A stretch of DNA of 64,000 bases. It comes from Boswellia sacra (taxonomy: Eukaryota > Streptophyta > Magnoliopsida > Sapindales > Burseraceae). Below are positions 33,866-45,900 of this stretch, one piece after another. The translations under genes and the position numbers were made by a program. The stretch is taken from contig SNVD02010163.1 of the NCBI GenBank assembly GCA_013180625.2, forward strand, positions 62,001-126,000, given 5' to 3'. Every line of letters starts with the position of its first letter. Within the stretch, counting starts at the first letter, position 1. Under the pieces are notes generated by a model. That model made no database searches. It was not told the origin of the DNA and saw nothing but the letters and a program-made list of their open reading frames with translations.

Positions 33866-35756
33866 TGTTGACCCAGGTATGACAACCCAAGAGGGGGGGT
33901 GAATTGGGTTTTTATTTATCAAAACGGATTTAGAAAACTTTTCTTGAAAGATCAAAATTAGTTCACTCTTTCTTTGAGAATAAAGGTGAAGAAGATGAAA
34001 TTAGAATTTATCAAAGATGTAATCAAAAGAATAACAATAAAGAACAATCACAAGTGCAAGTAAATATAAAGAGATAGGGATAGAGAGAGTGCAAACTCAA
34101 TTTACGTGGTTCGGCAAACCTTGCCTATGTCCACGGGCTCCTAGCTCCACGAGCTAAGCTTTCCACTAAGTTGTAGAATCTTTACAACTTGCTTGATGAA
34201 CAACCACACCAAGACTTTTTCTTCCAACTCTTGATAACACCACACCAAGAGTTCTTCTTGATGAACAACCTCACCAAGGCAACTTCCTTCAACTCTTGAT
34301 AACACCACACCAAGAGTTCTTCTTGATGAACAACCTCACCAAGGTAACTTCCTTCAACCCTTGATAACACCACACCAAGAGTTCTTCTTGATGAACAACC
34401 TCACCAAGGCAACTTCCTTCAACTCCTTGATAACACCACACCAAGAGTTCTTCTTGATGAACAACCTCACCAAGGCAACTTCCTTCAACTCTTGAAAACA
34501 CCACACCAAGAGTTCTTCTTGATGAACAAACTCACCAAGGAAAGAGTTCTCTCAAGGATAACTTTTATCCTTTACAAGAAGATCTCACTCTCACCACAAT
34601 ACAAGAACAAAGAAAATTCTTACAACAAAAGTACAACTCTCTTCAAATAGTAGATAAAGAATATAAAAGCTCTTTAAACTTGATATTTCTCGTATTTGTT
34701 GCTTGATGGATTCTTATTGAATGCATGGGAGAAGGGCTCCTTTTATAGGCAAATGAGATGAACTTAATCAAGTGAAGACACCAACTCCAAATTTTCTGCC
34801 CACATAAAAACCGTAATCTTGTCTGCCATTTTTGTCAATGTTCCGTTTGAAATTTGAAAATCTGCAAAACATAAAATATTTGCACATTTGAATAAGCTTT
34901 CAACGCATCAAGAATCAAGTCATTTGGATATCTGTAGCTCAAGATATAGCCAAAAAACCATTCGGTGCTCATGTAACTTGATTTTTCTTTCTTGTGTCAG
35001 TCCACCAAATTGAATGATAATTCTGTCAGCCTTCCGTTTGAAATTTGAATTTCTTCAAAACATAAAAGATCTGCATATTTGAATAAGCTTTCCAAAACAT
35101 TAAGAATCAAAGAATTTTGATATCTCTATCTTAAGATATGGCCAAAACACCATTCGGTGCTCATGTGAGTTGATTTTTCTTCCTTGTGTCAGTCCACCAA
35201 ATTGCATGTCAATTATGTCAGCCTTCCATTTGAAATTTGAATTTCTTCAAAACATATAAAATGTGATTCATTAAGTCCTCTTTCCAATGCCACAAGAATC
35301 AAGTCATTTTGATTTTTTTATCTCAAGATATGTCCGAAAGAGTATTCGGTGCTCATGTCAGTTGCTTCCATTTGTCTTTCAACTTGCATGATGAGTTGGA
35401 CAACCTTACACTTAAAATTTGAATTTCTTTAAAACATATGAAATGTTATAAATTGAGTAAGCTTTCCAAAGGCTCAAGAATCACGTCATTTGGACATTTA
35501 TAGAGATATAGATGACCAATTGATTGAACATTGCTCATGTGTCACATTCCTTGAGTCAAACCTTGTTCTTAAACTTTGGTGCCTTTAACATGTAGTCTTC
35601 TCCTTAGCTTCAACACTTCATTTTAATAAGCCTCTTCTTGATTTTATAATTATTTCAATGATCTTACTCTTGCACATAAATAAACATGTTAGTAAATCTC
35701 AATTAATCAATGTGTATTGTTATCATCAAAATTATCATGTAGCCTTAGGGCTAACA
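33866..35756 (-). repeat. Solo LTR (1,891 bp) inside the second CACTA
   Basis: In plus orientation it starts TGTTGACCCAGG and ends GGGCTAACA, and is flanked by ATATG on both sides (33861-33865, 35757-35761). That is a perfect 5-bp target duplication typical of LTR elements. There is no internal coding region. Read on the minus strand it is the same family as 44231-45895: both contain TGTTAGCCCTAAGGCTACAT at one end and GGGTCAACA at the other, a TATA-like TATAAAAGGAGCCC, and a 65-bp tandem array. Confidence 0.87.
34190..34545. repeat. 65-bp minisatellite inside the solo LTR
   Basis: About 5.5 tandem copies of a roughly 65-bp unit (CTTGATGAACAACCTCACCA ... CACACCAAGAGTTCTT) start near 34191, 34258, 34322, 34387, 34453 and 34518. 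Units differ by only a few bases. Confidence 0.9.
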
Positions 35757-35761
35757 ATATG

Positions 35762-36560
35762 TATAACAAATAGCCAACAAAGACCTGTAGCACAGTAGTC
35801 CACTTATGAAGTAGCTTGCCTACAGCAGTAGCAAACCTGCCAAGTAAAATGAAGTTCTCGAGCAGGAAGGCAAGCGATGGAAATGGCTCTGTAGTGAGTC
35901 GATATAAAGTTCTGCAGCTAGCGTGGAGTAAGCGGGTAAAGGAAACTTCTGCAGTGAGTCGAAACAAATGGCTCTGGAGCTAGCGTGGGGCAAGCTTGTA
36001 AAGTAAAGATACAACTTTCCTTTGCAGTGGGGCAGGGGAGAACTATTCACCTGTACAGTCGTAAATGGCTCTGCAGCGATGGAAGAAATGCAACTATTTT
36101 CCTCAATAGAGCGGTATCTCACTTCTTATACACCCCTATATCTATCAACCATGACAACAATGCTCTCTACTCCTCTGTTTGTCTGCTTGTTCCCGAACAG
36201 AGGGAGTGACACATAAGAGCTAAGCTGCGATTACAGATAGCCGAAGCTGCGGAGGCTGGGCTGGGTTGCCAGAGCTGTGGAGGCCAATCGGCCACCAGAG
36301 TTGCTGCAAGTAAGGATGGCCGAAGACTGTCAAGAGACCACTCAGGCGAGTGTTGATGAGTGATGACAGTGAAGATGGTGGAGACAAGGCGACTTAGGGA
36401 TTTTAGGATTAATACATTTACGGGATTTTGGGTTCAATAACTATTTTTTTTCTTTATATATAGTAGTAAATTTCCAAGATTTCCCATTATATTAAACTTT
36501 ATCATTATCACCCCTATAAATTTTTATAAGTTCAAAGTTTTAATTTTTTTATATACACCC
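35762..36560. other. Interior of the second CACTA, right of the solo LTR
   Basis: A roughly 55-bp phrase is repeated twice to three times at about 35880-36000 (GTGAGTCGA ... GCTAGCGTGG). The stretch to 36400 is GC-richer than its surroundings and might hold captured sequence, but I do not recognise it. Confidence 0.4.
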
Positions 36561-36567
36561 TTCTAGA

Positions 36568-36790
36568 CATTTTCGCAACGCGCAGGATGCGCATGTTGCT
36601 AAATTTAATAGTTTTGGCAACATGCATTTTCTGCGCGTTGCTAAATGGTAAATTTGGCAACGTGCATTTTTTGCACGTTGCTAAAAGTGAATTTCAACAA
36701 TCTTTCGCAACACACACAAATTGCGCGTTGCGAAAAACAACATTCAGCAACGTGCATAAGTGCGCGTTGCGAAAACTCTGTTGTCATTGC
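36568..36790. repeat. Right subterminal palindrome array of the CACTA at 30815
   Basis: Five units such as GCAACGTGCATTTTTTGCACG and GCAACACACACAAATTGCGCG occur, matching the left array. Confidence 0.85.
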
Positions 36791-36810
36791 CTATTTTTCT
36801 TGTAGTGTGA

Positions 36811-37489
36811 ATTCTTACCATAGTCAAATCAATTGCAAATCTAGGACATAACATAAATTTTATACCCAGTATTCACATGAAGGGTGCTAGAAAAACCAAT
36901 CCTATTTCAATTTTCCTTTAGTTTTTCGTTCTCATCAACCAAACACTGTAAAATTGTGAATCATAGCCTCCTATCTCATGTCGAGACGATAAAGTTGATG
37001 GTGACATTACACCAAATATATGTCATGCTTGCTTGGATTGAAATTTAAACCAAGGAGGAATCGAGTACTATGGCCCATATTAATTTTAGACCGAAACCTT
37101 ATACCATTTAGGCACCAATGGAAGAAGAAGATGTTTTGCTAAGATTATTAAGAGCAAATTACATCATAATTGCATATATGAAAAAGCTGAGATTATTAAA
37201 AATAAATTTTTATTATTAAAAATAAATTTTTTAAAATATATTTCAGCCTGTTAAATAAAAAAAAAGTTTTGGTCGATTGAGGTTATTAAACTATGTCTGT
37301 TAATTCAGAATAAAAGTTTATATTTTGATTCGTATTCTGGTTAAATAAAAGTTTAATATCTATTTAAATGACTAAAAAACTTGTCAATTTTCTTTCATTA
37401 TTTTTAATAAAACTTTTAATTTATTTTCCAATATCAAACTAAGAGTTTATTTTATTTTCCACAAACCAATAATTCCAAGTTTATGCGCA
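36811..37489. other. Intergenic stretch
   Basis: No gene. A short tandem duplication (ATTATTAAAAATAAATTTTT repeated) lies at about 37193-37231. Confidence 0.5.
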
Positions 37490-37497
37490 AAAACACA

Positions 37498-38266
37498 AGG
37501 GTTGGCAATGGGGAGGGGCGGGTCTGGGGCAGTTGGTACCCATTTGGGGCGGGGCGGGGCAACATTTGCAAGAGAAGATCCTGACTCACCCCGCTCAATT
37601 TATATTTTATTAAATTATACTCTAAAATGTAAATATATGTATAACTATTGTTTAAAAACTAAAAAAAAATTAGATCAAATCTACTTCATCCCAAAAAAAA
37701 GAAAAACATACATACATATATAAATTTAAAGATAACAATAAATATAATTTATAGTTAACCTAAAATAAATCACATGCACACATGTTACCTGTCCTAAAAT
37801 ATTTCATATTCAAATTTAATTATCCAACAATCATTAAAACTCAAAAGAAATAAATTTAATTTTTATTTATATAAGTTTTCGTTTATATTGGCATTGCACA
37901 AGCTAAATGGTGATTGTATTTAAACTTAAAAGAAATAAAGTAAAAAATCAAAAGAAATAAAGTTAATTTATATTAGATAAAATAAATCCATTACTCATAA
38001 AGTTTATATAAGTTTTCATTTATATTGGTATTGTGCTAGCTAAATAGTAAAAAAAAATAATACAACTAATTACCATTTGACTTTATTACTAATAATTTTA
38101 CAGACTCTATCAATAATAATGTTAAAAGCGTATTATTACTTATAAACTAGTTAATTGATAATTTTTCAAATAATTAATAATACAATTAAATAATTTTACA
38201 ATAGCATGTTGATTTACTTTCATTCTAATAAAAATACTATGATTGACATATGCCAATTAATTAATA

Positions 38267-38297
<31 letters not shown>

Positions 38298-38880
38298 TGA
38301 AACGTTAATAAATTCAATTAATTAATTTAAATCACAATAAATCATATGTTTAAAGTTATAAGATATTCTTACCATATTTCTATTTACATATTTAGAAAAT
38401 AATACATTGATTATATTAGAGGTACACATTTTGAAAATTAATAATCTTGTTAATATTGTAATAATTTAATTAGTACTTAATAATCTACATCAAGATGGTA
38501 CATATATACAAATTTAATTACTATAAAATACAAATATTTTATTTTGTCAGTATAACATGACTAAATTGATGTTAATATACTAAAAGATTCATAATCATTA
38601 AAATGTGAACTTTGTCAAAGTTTTTGTGTTGTTTGTAAAATTCTGAAGAATTCACATATATGAGAAGTTTAACAAATATAACTTTAAAAAGTATCGAACA
38701 ATTCCAAAATTTTAAAACTTTGAAAAGATACCCATATACCTTACAGGGCGGGCAATGGGTCTAAGGGGCTGGACCTAGACCTGAACCCACCTCTAACTAG
38801 CTTTCGGGTGGGACAAGACCCGCCCCATTTTTACAGGGCATAACGGGGCCCCGGACCTAGTGGGTATTTTTGTCATCCCC
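37498..38880. mobile_element. Non-autonomous hAT-type element with GC-rich ends (1,383 bp)
   Basis: The left end AGGGTTGGCAATGGGG and the right end TTGTCATCCCC form imperfect terminal inverted repeats. Both ends carry GGGGCGGGGC-type text in opposite orientation around an AT-rich core without coding sequence. The flanks AAAACACA and AAAAAGCA agree at six of eight bases, compatible with an old 8-bp target duplication. The hAT assignment rests on the 8-bp duplication size and end sequence. Confidence 0.6.
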
Positions 38881-39011
38881 AAAAAGCACTATAAAAGCAA
38901 TCAAGGTTTTATAAACAAGAACACAACATGGAGCCATACGTCGATCTCTCCATGGCCTCCTCACAATCACAAATATATAAATGAGGACTTAATATGAAGC
39001 TGAGTGATGAG

Positions 39012-40338
39012 TGAGTTTTATACTCACAATTTAAGTATCTTTATGCTTAATATTCTGTCAGTTTTCAGATAATTTTGTTAGTTTTACGTGTGTTTTATGT
39101 TTGTTTAGATTAAATAATGTTGGACTACGAATATGGAGAATTTGCTAGCAAAAATACGACAATTTGAGAAATTACAATCATTATCTTAAAATGAACTACC
39201 AACTTCTCGGATTTTTCTATACCAAGCTGTAATGAAATAGAGTTCATGTGATATACTGTTAGAAAGCCCCAGAAGTCTACTTTCTGAAAGAGTTTACAGT
39301 TTGTCAATCAGAGTTATGTATGAGAAGTTATGTGTATTTTTGTGCAAAAGAGCAAAATTATAATTTTGTAGTATTACGGGGCACGGTAGCGGGTTTAGAA
39401 TTTTGTAGTTGGCCCTCTAAGTTGAAGCTTTGAATTTTGTATTTTGCCCCCAACCTATAAATAGGGTGTTTTCCTACATTTTGAGGGATCTTCCATTCGG
39501 GAGAAGAACTCTTACCCCTCTAGAGAGAGAAATGGCGCGATGGTTTTCAGTGCCGGAAGCCTATAGTCATCGGATTTATCTCCAACTGTCTAGTTTTCTT
39601 TTGTCCTCTTTTTTAATTATGTTTGTTGTGTGTATTTTTTAGTATGAATTAAGTTCTGTCTTCTAAGGTTAAGATGTAGCCGAATTATGATACTCTACTT
39701 AATTGAATTCAATATACTAGTAATTTATTCCATGATCATTGAGCAATTTAATTATATGCTTAATTCTTAGCAAAGCCTGATCAACTTTTGCATGATTTCG
39801 TATATGAATTGAGACTGAGTGATATTCATGTTAGACCTTAATTATTTTGCCATAAATCAATATAAGATAGAGATATAAATGTGTTTTGTGCAATCTTATT
39901 GATTTCTTATGCTTAATCGGTATTGATAGTGAATTTTGATAAGACAGAGATGTGGTTCTAATCTATTAATATACATTGTTTTTGCTAGTGAAGGAATAAC
40001 AGTTAAATCAATGAATTCAATTGGCAATAATTAGGAATAAGGCTGATATTATAGTTTTTAATAACTATAATGGATTAACCTCCGTGAAATCAGAACACTA
40101 GAGCATTGTATTATTGTGTTTCATTTTTTATATTTTTGTAATCATGTTCTTAGTGTTAATTTTATTTTAATTGTTACTATTTAATTTTCTTGCGAATCAA
40201 ATTTCAATTTCAATTTTTTTATTAAATTTAAGTTAATAAAAATTTCGGTAATTAGCAACGACAGTCCTCCTGCGACGATATTTGGACTCACATCTGTATT
40301 ATTTGTATGATTTTGTATAATTGCGGATTTTCAAAACA
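39012..40338 (+). repeat. Solo LTR of the Gypsy family seen at 16678 (1,327 bp)
   Basis: It begins TGAGTTTTATACTCAC and ends TTCAAAACA, and is flanked by a perfect 5-bp duplication ATGAG (39007-39011, 40339-40343). A TATA-like CCTATAAATAGGG is at about 39456-39468. The segment from about 39655 on is collinear with the Gypsy 3' LTR from about 17240. No internal region is attached. Confidence 0.85.
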
Positions 40339-40343
40339 ATGAG

Positions 40344-40890
40344 CGTTTCACAATAAATTACAAGTTTTGTACATATACTAGCATGCGATTCAAAAAATGA
40401 AGCTGCCTTAAGCTCTCCACAATGTTCGGACCTTATAAATATATCGGAGTACTTTATGGCCTAAATAGTCGCCTCATCACCTAGCCTTCCACACATATCA
40501 ACCTTATTATTCTCATTTTTTTGGTACTTTCCAAGGAAGAGATGAGTCTCGAAAATTCTATGTGAAGCACCTTCTTATGGGTATCAATGTAATCATACAG
40601 CAACATAGAAAGTATCTTAGGAGAATAGTCTCTTGATACAACCTTGTTTCTGTCCTCACAAATTGTTCTTGTGGCGAAGCCATAGTCTGGCTAAACTCTT
40701 ATCTTCATCTGCAAACAGTAGATGGACTCCAATGACAACATAGCTTATCAATACTAAAAGAGTATCTAAATCCAGCCCAGCAAGATGATTGGCAAAATAT
40801 CTGCTTATGCCATATCAAAAATAGGATTCTTGTTCAGTGTGATTTAAAGGCACTTTCAGTACACAACTCACATGAATACTTTACCAATAT
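40344..40890. other. Intergenic stretch
   Basis: Nothing recognisable as a gene. Some minus-strand text around 40500-40800 faintly resembles a decayed Copia polyprotein, but it is too degraded to call. Confidence 0.35.
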
Positions 40891-40901
40891 AAACATAAAC
40901 A

Positions 40902-41978
40902 GGTTATTGTCACAGACCTCCCCTACCTTTTGGGCTTATTTCATCAATATGGGCCGTTTGCATTTTTTCATAAATTTGATCCCTATGTTTTTTAAAAGTC
41001 GTCACACACCTCCCTTCTGTTAAGTTTACCGTTAGATGACATCATATGTCCATCCAAATACTTTGCAATTACTTAAATACCCTTTAAAAAATTATTAACT
41101 TAAATAATTTCAATTAAAAGTAAAATTTCAAATTTCAAATTAATCAACCCAAAATAAATTAAACTACAAACATCACCCCTAAAAAAATTTAGCCACCACC
41201 ACTACAAACTCAAAATCTAACCTAACACCCCACCATCATCATCCCACAAGCTAGCAACCCAGAATCAAACATCACCGTCTAAAGAAAAAAATTACAAACT
41301 GCAGAAACACCCACAAACACAACATGGCCGCTAAGCACAACAACACAAATCGACACAAATTACATGGAGGAGGGAGAGAAATGTGGCGTGATATTTGGGT
41401 AGAGATAGAAAGGTGGAGAGATGAAGCAATTGGGTTTGGGTGGAGTTGGTTGAATCGGAGAAGGGGTTGAAGTTGGTAGACACGATGGCGGATTCATGAA
41501 GGAGGGAGAGTGGTTCACGGGTTGGTGAGGGAAGGAGGGAGACAGAGAGAGGCACTGGTGGCGCATGGTTCATGTTTGTGCCATTGATGTTGATAAGCGT
41601 AAGGGAGAAGAACTGGCTCTGCGTGTGTGCCTATCATAACATGACAATTTATAGGTTTAATATGTGTTTTGTTCAATTAAAACTAAAAAAGTTCCTTAGT
41701 CTAGTGGTTAAGTATGGATAAGAGGTCCTGGAGGGCCTAGGTTTGAATCACCACTTCAACAATTTTAGATTTCTTTAATTTTAAAATACTTATGAGGTTA
41801 AATGACTATTATAACCCTTCAAATTTAATATATTTACTAACAGTTAATGGTGAATTTAACAGAAGGGAAGTGTGTGATAACTGTTTGAAAACATAGGGAA
41901 TAAATTTATGACAAAATACAAACGGTTCATATTGATGAAATAAGCCTAAAAGGTAGGGGAGGTCTGTGACAATAACCC
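40902..41978. mobile_element. Mutator-type foldback element with long terminal inverted repeats (1,077 bp)
   Basis: The left end begins GGTTATTGTCACAGACCTCC and the right end is its complement, ending GAGGTCTGTGACAATAACCC. The inverted repeats stay similar for about 130 bp (40902-41035 against 41843-41978). An 11-bp identical sequence AAACATAAACA flanks both sides (40891-40901, 41979-41989), within the range for Mutator-like elements. No transposase is present. Inside lie an open minus-strand frame (41573-41331) and a tRNA-like stretch. Confidence 0.85.
41689..41762 (+). other. tRNA-like segment (A-box and B-box) inside the Mutator-type element
   Basis: TAGTCTAGTGG (about 41698-41708) fits the RNA polymerase III A-box, and AGGTTTGAATC (about 41750-41760) resembles the B-box. 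The spacing is close to that of a tRNA gene. The acceptor ends do not pair well, so this is not a functional tRNA. It could be a tRNA pseudogene or the head of a SINE. Confidence 0.35.
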
Positions 41979-41989
41979 AAACATAAACA

Positions 41990-42422
41990 TATGTACATGT
42001 ATACTAGGTGAAAAGGAAAGTGGTTTCCTTAGAATATTATTTTCACTTGTTTCATTTTATTAAAACTCTAAGGAAAGTGGATTGTTGACAATCCTATTTC
42101 CTAAAACTTTGATAACTTGATTTCCTCTCTAGATTGGGAGGAAACTTGGTTCTTTAGGAAATAATATATTAAATTACTAAAATAACCTGGTACATTTTTA
42201 TGTGTCCTAAAATGAACTTATTCAAATAGTTGATCAAATTATTTTATAATTAACTATAAATAATAAATTATTTTATAAAATTTATATTTTTGGAAAATAA
42301 AAAAATTGCAAATTTTAGAAAATATTGTTTCCAAATATGGTTGTTATTGACCATCAGTGAATCACCAAGTCTATCATCACGCTGGTATAAAAGTGATTAC
42401 TGATTGGTAATCCAATCAATGG
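41990..42422. other. Short intergenic stretch
   Basis: AT-rich, no feature recognised. Confidence 0.5.
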
Positions 42423-42599
42423 AGGCACTAAAAAAACTAGTCTCATGTACGTCGCCTATTTGTGACGGCATTAAGAGCGGTCGTAAATGAGACGACACCT
42501 GTACCCCAAATAAGGCAGCAATCCCCCTGACGCAGCTGAGATATTAGCCCAAATAAGGCAGTAATCGTAGAAATCAATTTCACAGATTGATTGGTTTCC

Positions 42600-44225
42600 T
42601 CCTCTCCCGCTTCCTCCATTTCCATCACAACTACATTTCTTCTAATCTTGATTAAGGTTTCCATTTCCATCTCACCTGCTTCTCTTCCATTTCCATTTAA
42701 ACTGCATTTTCTTCTCTTTCATTGTTTCCTAGATTAGGTTTTCTCTAACTGAAACTTTTTAGCAAAGAGCACGACAATCATCGATCCATTCAACACCACC
42801 GAAGGTGCTACACAGGGGCACGTCAATCATCGATCCCTTCATAAGTAATTTCCTATCTTATCCTATTCGTGGAGCTATTGAAGTTTCTGACCAACAGTCT
42901 GATATCCTTGTGCTCAGAGTTACGACAATCGAGTAGTTAGATTTGTCAATCTAGAGTTTCTTAATCCATTTTTTGTTGATTTTTTGAGGTAATTCTAATA
43001 TCATTCGATCTTCTTCTTTATTTAATTGTTTATTTTCGCTCTTTAATCTACTCGATTTTTATCGATTGCTTGTCATTTCACTGAAGCCTCATATTCTTCA
43101 TCATGCACAGCCACAGAATAAGGTAAATCAATATCTATTAAGACTTTTGAGAAATACTGTGATGTTAATTGATTGATTGATGAAGTGTTTGAGAAGGTTT
43201 ATGTTGATTTGTTTATTAAATTGGTAGGCTTTGTGTGCAGAATAAATTGTGAAATTTTTGTTTTATTAAGGCCTTTGGTATCTCATCATGTGCTATATAT
43301 AAAATAGGACTGATTTTACAATCATTGAAGCCACGTGAAAAGTACATGGGGGTCAATTAAATTAGAAAATTAGACATGTATACAATGAGTGGAGTTATGC
43401 AGAACTAAGTTCTTTTTGGATTCGTTTAAGTTTTATAAGGTTGTGTAGATTTGTTGTCATGTGGATTAGTTTCTGCCAGTTAAGGGTGTCTGTGGTTTGG
43501 ATTTTGAAAGTATTTTTTTCTTTGTTAGAGAACCAAATTAAAATCAAAAGAAAACACTTATACTTAAAGGTAATATCCAAACAGTACTTTTAACAAAAGG
43601 GTCAAGAGAATCCATGGAACAATTTGAGATTTGGCAAGCAGTGACAACCCCAATGAGAAAAGTATGTTTTACTACATAATTAACAACTCAAAAACACTTT
43701 TTGATTCTGAGATATGAATGGTGAAAATGGAGAAACTAATGTAATTATGTTTTCCCTGTTTTTTGTCTTCCCTTTCTTAAAACTTGAAAATGGGGTTATG
43801 TATTTTCAAAATTATGTGTATTTCAAAATGGTTGCTTAATGCATTTTTCATGTTTTCTAAATTCAAGAAAAAGAAAATTGTTTTCAGGAAATTACATAAA
43901 TGAACAACCCTGATGTATTTGATTTCTCTGTTTGAATACTAATTTTGCCTTTGCTTGCACTGAAGCACCATTTTTAATCTTCACTTAGTGACGCTACTGT
44001 TGTGACTATATCTATGATAATTGTTTTATCTGTTTTGTGATTAGTACAGTCACTACCTAGCAACCATAATCTTGCTTTGTTCAGAAGCGGTTTCAGATCC
44101 ATGAGATTAATCCTTTAACTTTTTTTTTCCTGCTCAACTGTCTAAAGCAATGCTTGCTTTTCTTGTCACCTTGGAACTTGCTTCTCTTCCATATTTTTGT
44201 CATAGCCAAATGGATCTATTGGCAT
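42600..44225. other. Interior of the third CACTA, left of the solo LTR
   Basis: CT-rich stretches at 42595-42760, with TTTCCATTTCCATT repeats, look like a plant 5' leader. No open frame of a known family follows, so a captured gene fragment can be suspected but not named. Confidence 0.35.
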
Positions 44226-44230
44226 GTCAC

Positions 44231-45895
44231 TGTTAGCCCTAAGGCTACATGATAATTTTGATGATAACAATACACAATGATTCATTGAGATTTACTAATA
44301 TGTTTATTTATGTGCAAGAATAAGATCATTGAAATAATTGTAAAATCAAGAAGAGGCTTATTAAAATGGAGTGTTGAAGTTTAAGGAGAAGACTACATGT
44401 TAAAAACACCAAAGTTTAAGAACAAGGTTTGACTCAAGGAATGTGACACATGAGCAATGTTCAATCAATTGGTCATATATTTCTCTATAAATGTCCAAAT
44501 GATGTTATTCTTAAGCCTTTGGAAAGCTTGCTCAATTTATAACATTTTATATGTTTTAAATAAATTCAAATTTCAAGTGCAAGGTTGTCCAAATCGTCAT
44601 GCAATTTAAAAGACAATTAGAAGCAGCTGACATGAGCACCAAATACTATTTTGGACATATCTTGAGCTAGAGATATCCAAATGACTTGATTCTTATGGCA
44701 TTGGAAAGATGATTTAATTAGTCACATTTCATATTTTTTAAAGAAATTCAAATTTCAAATGGAAGGCTGACATAATTGACATGCAAGTCGGTGGATTGAC
44801 ACAAGGAAGAAAAATCAACTCACATGAGCACCAAATGGTCTTTTATCCATATCTTGAGCTAGAGTTATCAAAATAACTTGATTCTTGATTCGTTGGAAAG
44901 CTTATTCAATTATACAGATCTTTTATGTTTTGTTGATTTTCAAATGTCAAATGAAACATTGACAAAAATGGTAGACAAGATTACGGTTTTTATGGTGGGC
45001 AGAAAATTTGGAGTTGGTGTCTTCACTTGATTAAGTTCATCTCATTTGCCTATAAAAGGAGCCCTTCTCCCATGCATTCAACAAGAAGAAAAGAAGAATC
45101 CATCAAGCCACAAATAAGAGAAATATCAAGTTTAGAGAGCTTTTATATTCTTTATCTACTCTTTGAAGAGAGTTGTACTTTTGTTGTAAAAATTTCTTTG
45201 TTCTTGTATTGTGGTGAGAGTGAGAACTCTTCCCTTGGTGAGGTTGTTCATCAAGAAGAACTCTTGGTGTGGTGTTATCAAGAGTTGAAGGAAGTTGTCT
45301 TGGTGAGGTTGTTCATCAAGAAGAACTCTTGGTGTGGTGTTATCAAGAGTTGAAGAAAGTTGCCTTGGTGAGGTTGTTCATCAAGAAGAACTCTTGTGTG
45401 GTGTTATCAAGAGTTGAAGGAAGTTGCCTTGGTGAGGTTGTTCATCAAGAAGAACTCTTGGTGTGGTGTTATCAAGAGTTGAAGGAAGTTGCCTTGGTGA
45501 GTTTGTTCATCAAGAAGAACTCTTGGTGTCGTGTTATCAAGGGTTGAAGGAAGTTGCCTTGGTGAGGTTGTTCATCAAGCAAGTTGTAAAGAATTCTACA
45601 ACTTAGTGGAAAGCCTAGCTTGTGGAGCTAGGAGCCCGTGGACGTAGGCAAGGTTTGCCAAACCACGTAAACTGAGTTTGCACTCTCTATATCCCTATCC
45701 TCTTTATATTTACTTGCACTTGTGATTGTTCTTTATTTCTATTCTCTTGATTGTATTCTATTTTCATCTTCTTCACCTTTATTCTCAAAGAAAGAGCTAA
45801 ATAATTTTGATCTTTCAAGAAAAGTTTTCTAAATCTGTTTTATAAATAAAAACCCAATTTACCCCCCCTCTTGGGTTGCCATACCTGGGTCAACA
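44231..45895 (+). repeat. Solo LTR (1,665 bp) inside the third CACTA
   Basis: It begins TGTTAGCCCTAAGGCTACAT and ends GGGTCAACA, flanked by GTCAC on both sides (44226-44230, 45896-45900). It is the same family as the solo LTR at 33866-35756 in the opposite orientation. A TATA-like TATAAAAGGAGCCC is at about 45052-45065, upstream of the tandem array, which puts the array in the transcribed R region if this is an LTR. Confidence 0.88.
45225..45590. repeat. 65-bp minisatellite inside the second solo LTR
   Basis: About 5.5 copies of the complement of the unit at 34190-34545 (CTTGGTGAGGTTGTTCATCA ... TATCAAGAGTTGAAGGAAGT). One unit lacks two bases near 45390, which shifts any reading frame and argues against coding. 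Confidence 0.9.
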
Positions 45896-45900
45896 GTCAC

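Larger units (their letters stand above)
30815..36807. mobile_element. Second CACTA element of the same family (5,993 bp including a nested solo LTR)
   Basis: The ends are CACTACAAGAAAAATAGG and its exact complement CCTATTTTTCTTGTAGTG. These are 18-bp perfect terminal inverted repeats. The 3-bp target duplication TGA is at 30812-30814 and 36808-36810. Both ends carry the same GCAACGCGCA-type palindrome arrays as the element at 4979. The interior has no recognisable transposase. A solo LTR (33866-35756) is inserted inside, so the original length was about 4.1 kb. Confidence 0.94.

Noticed and set aside
34182..34504. Minus-strand frames with the same repeated text
   Set aside because: Same minisatellite in the other solo LTR; not a gene.
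34190..34545. CRISPR-like regular repeats
   Set aside because: Units are head-to-tail without unique spacers, and the context is a plant LTR.
40500..40860. Possible Copia RNase H or RT remnant on the minus strand
   Set aside because: Only scattered residues are reminiscent; no continuous motif could be read, so it is left as intergenic.
45027..45547. Overlapping open frames with repeated LVWCYQELKE and VRLFIKKNSWCG text
   Set aside because: They translate the 65-bp minisatellite inside a solo LTR; a 2-bp loss in one unit changes the frame, and the inverted copy gives the same frames on the other strand.
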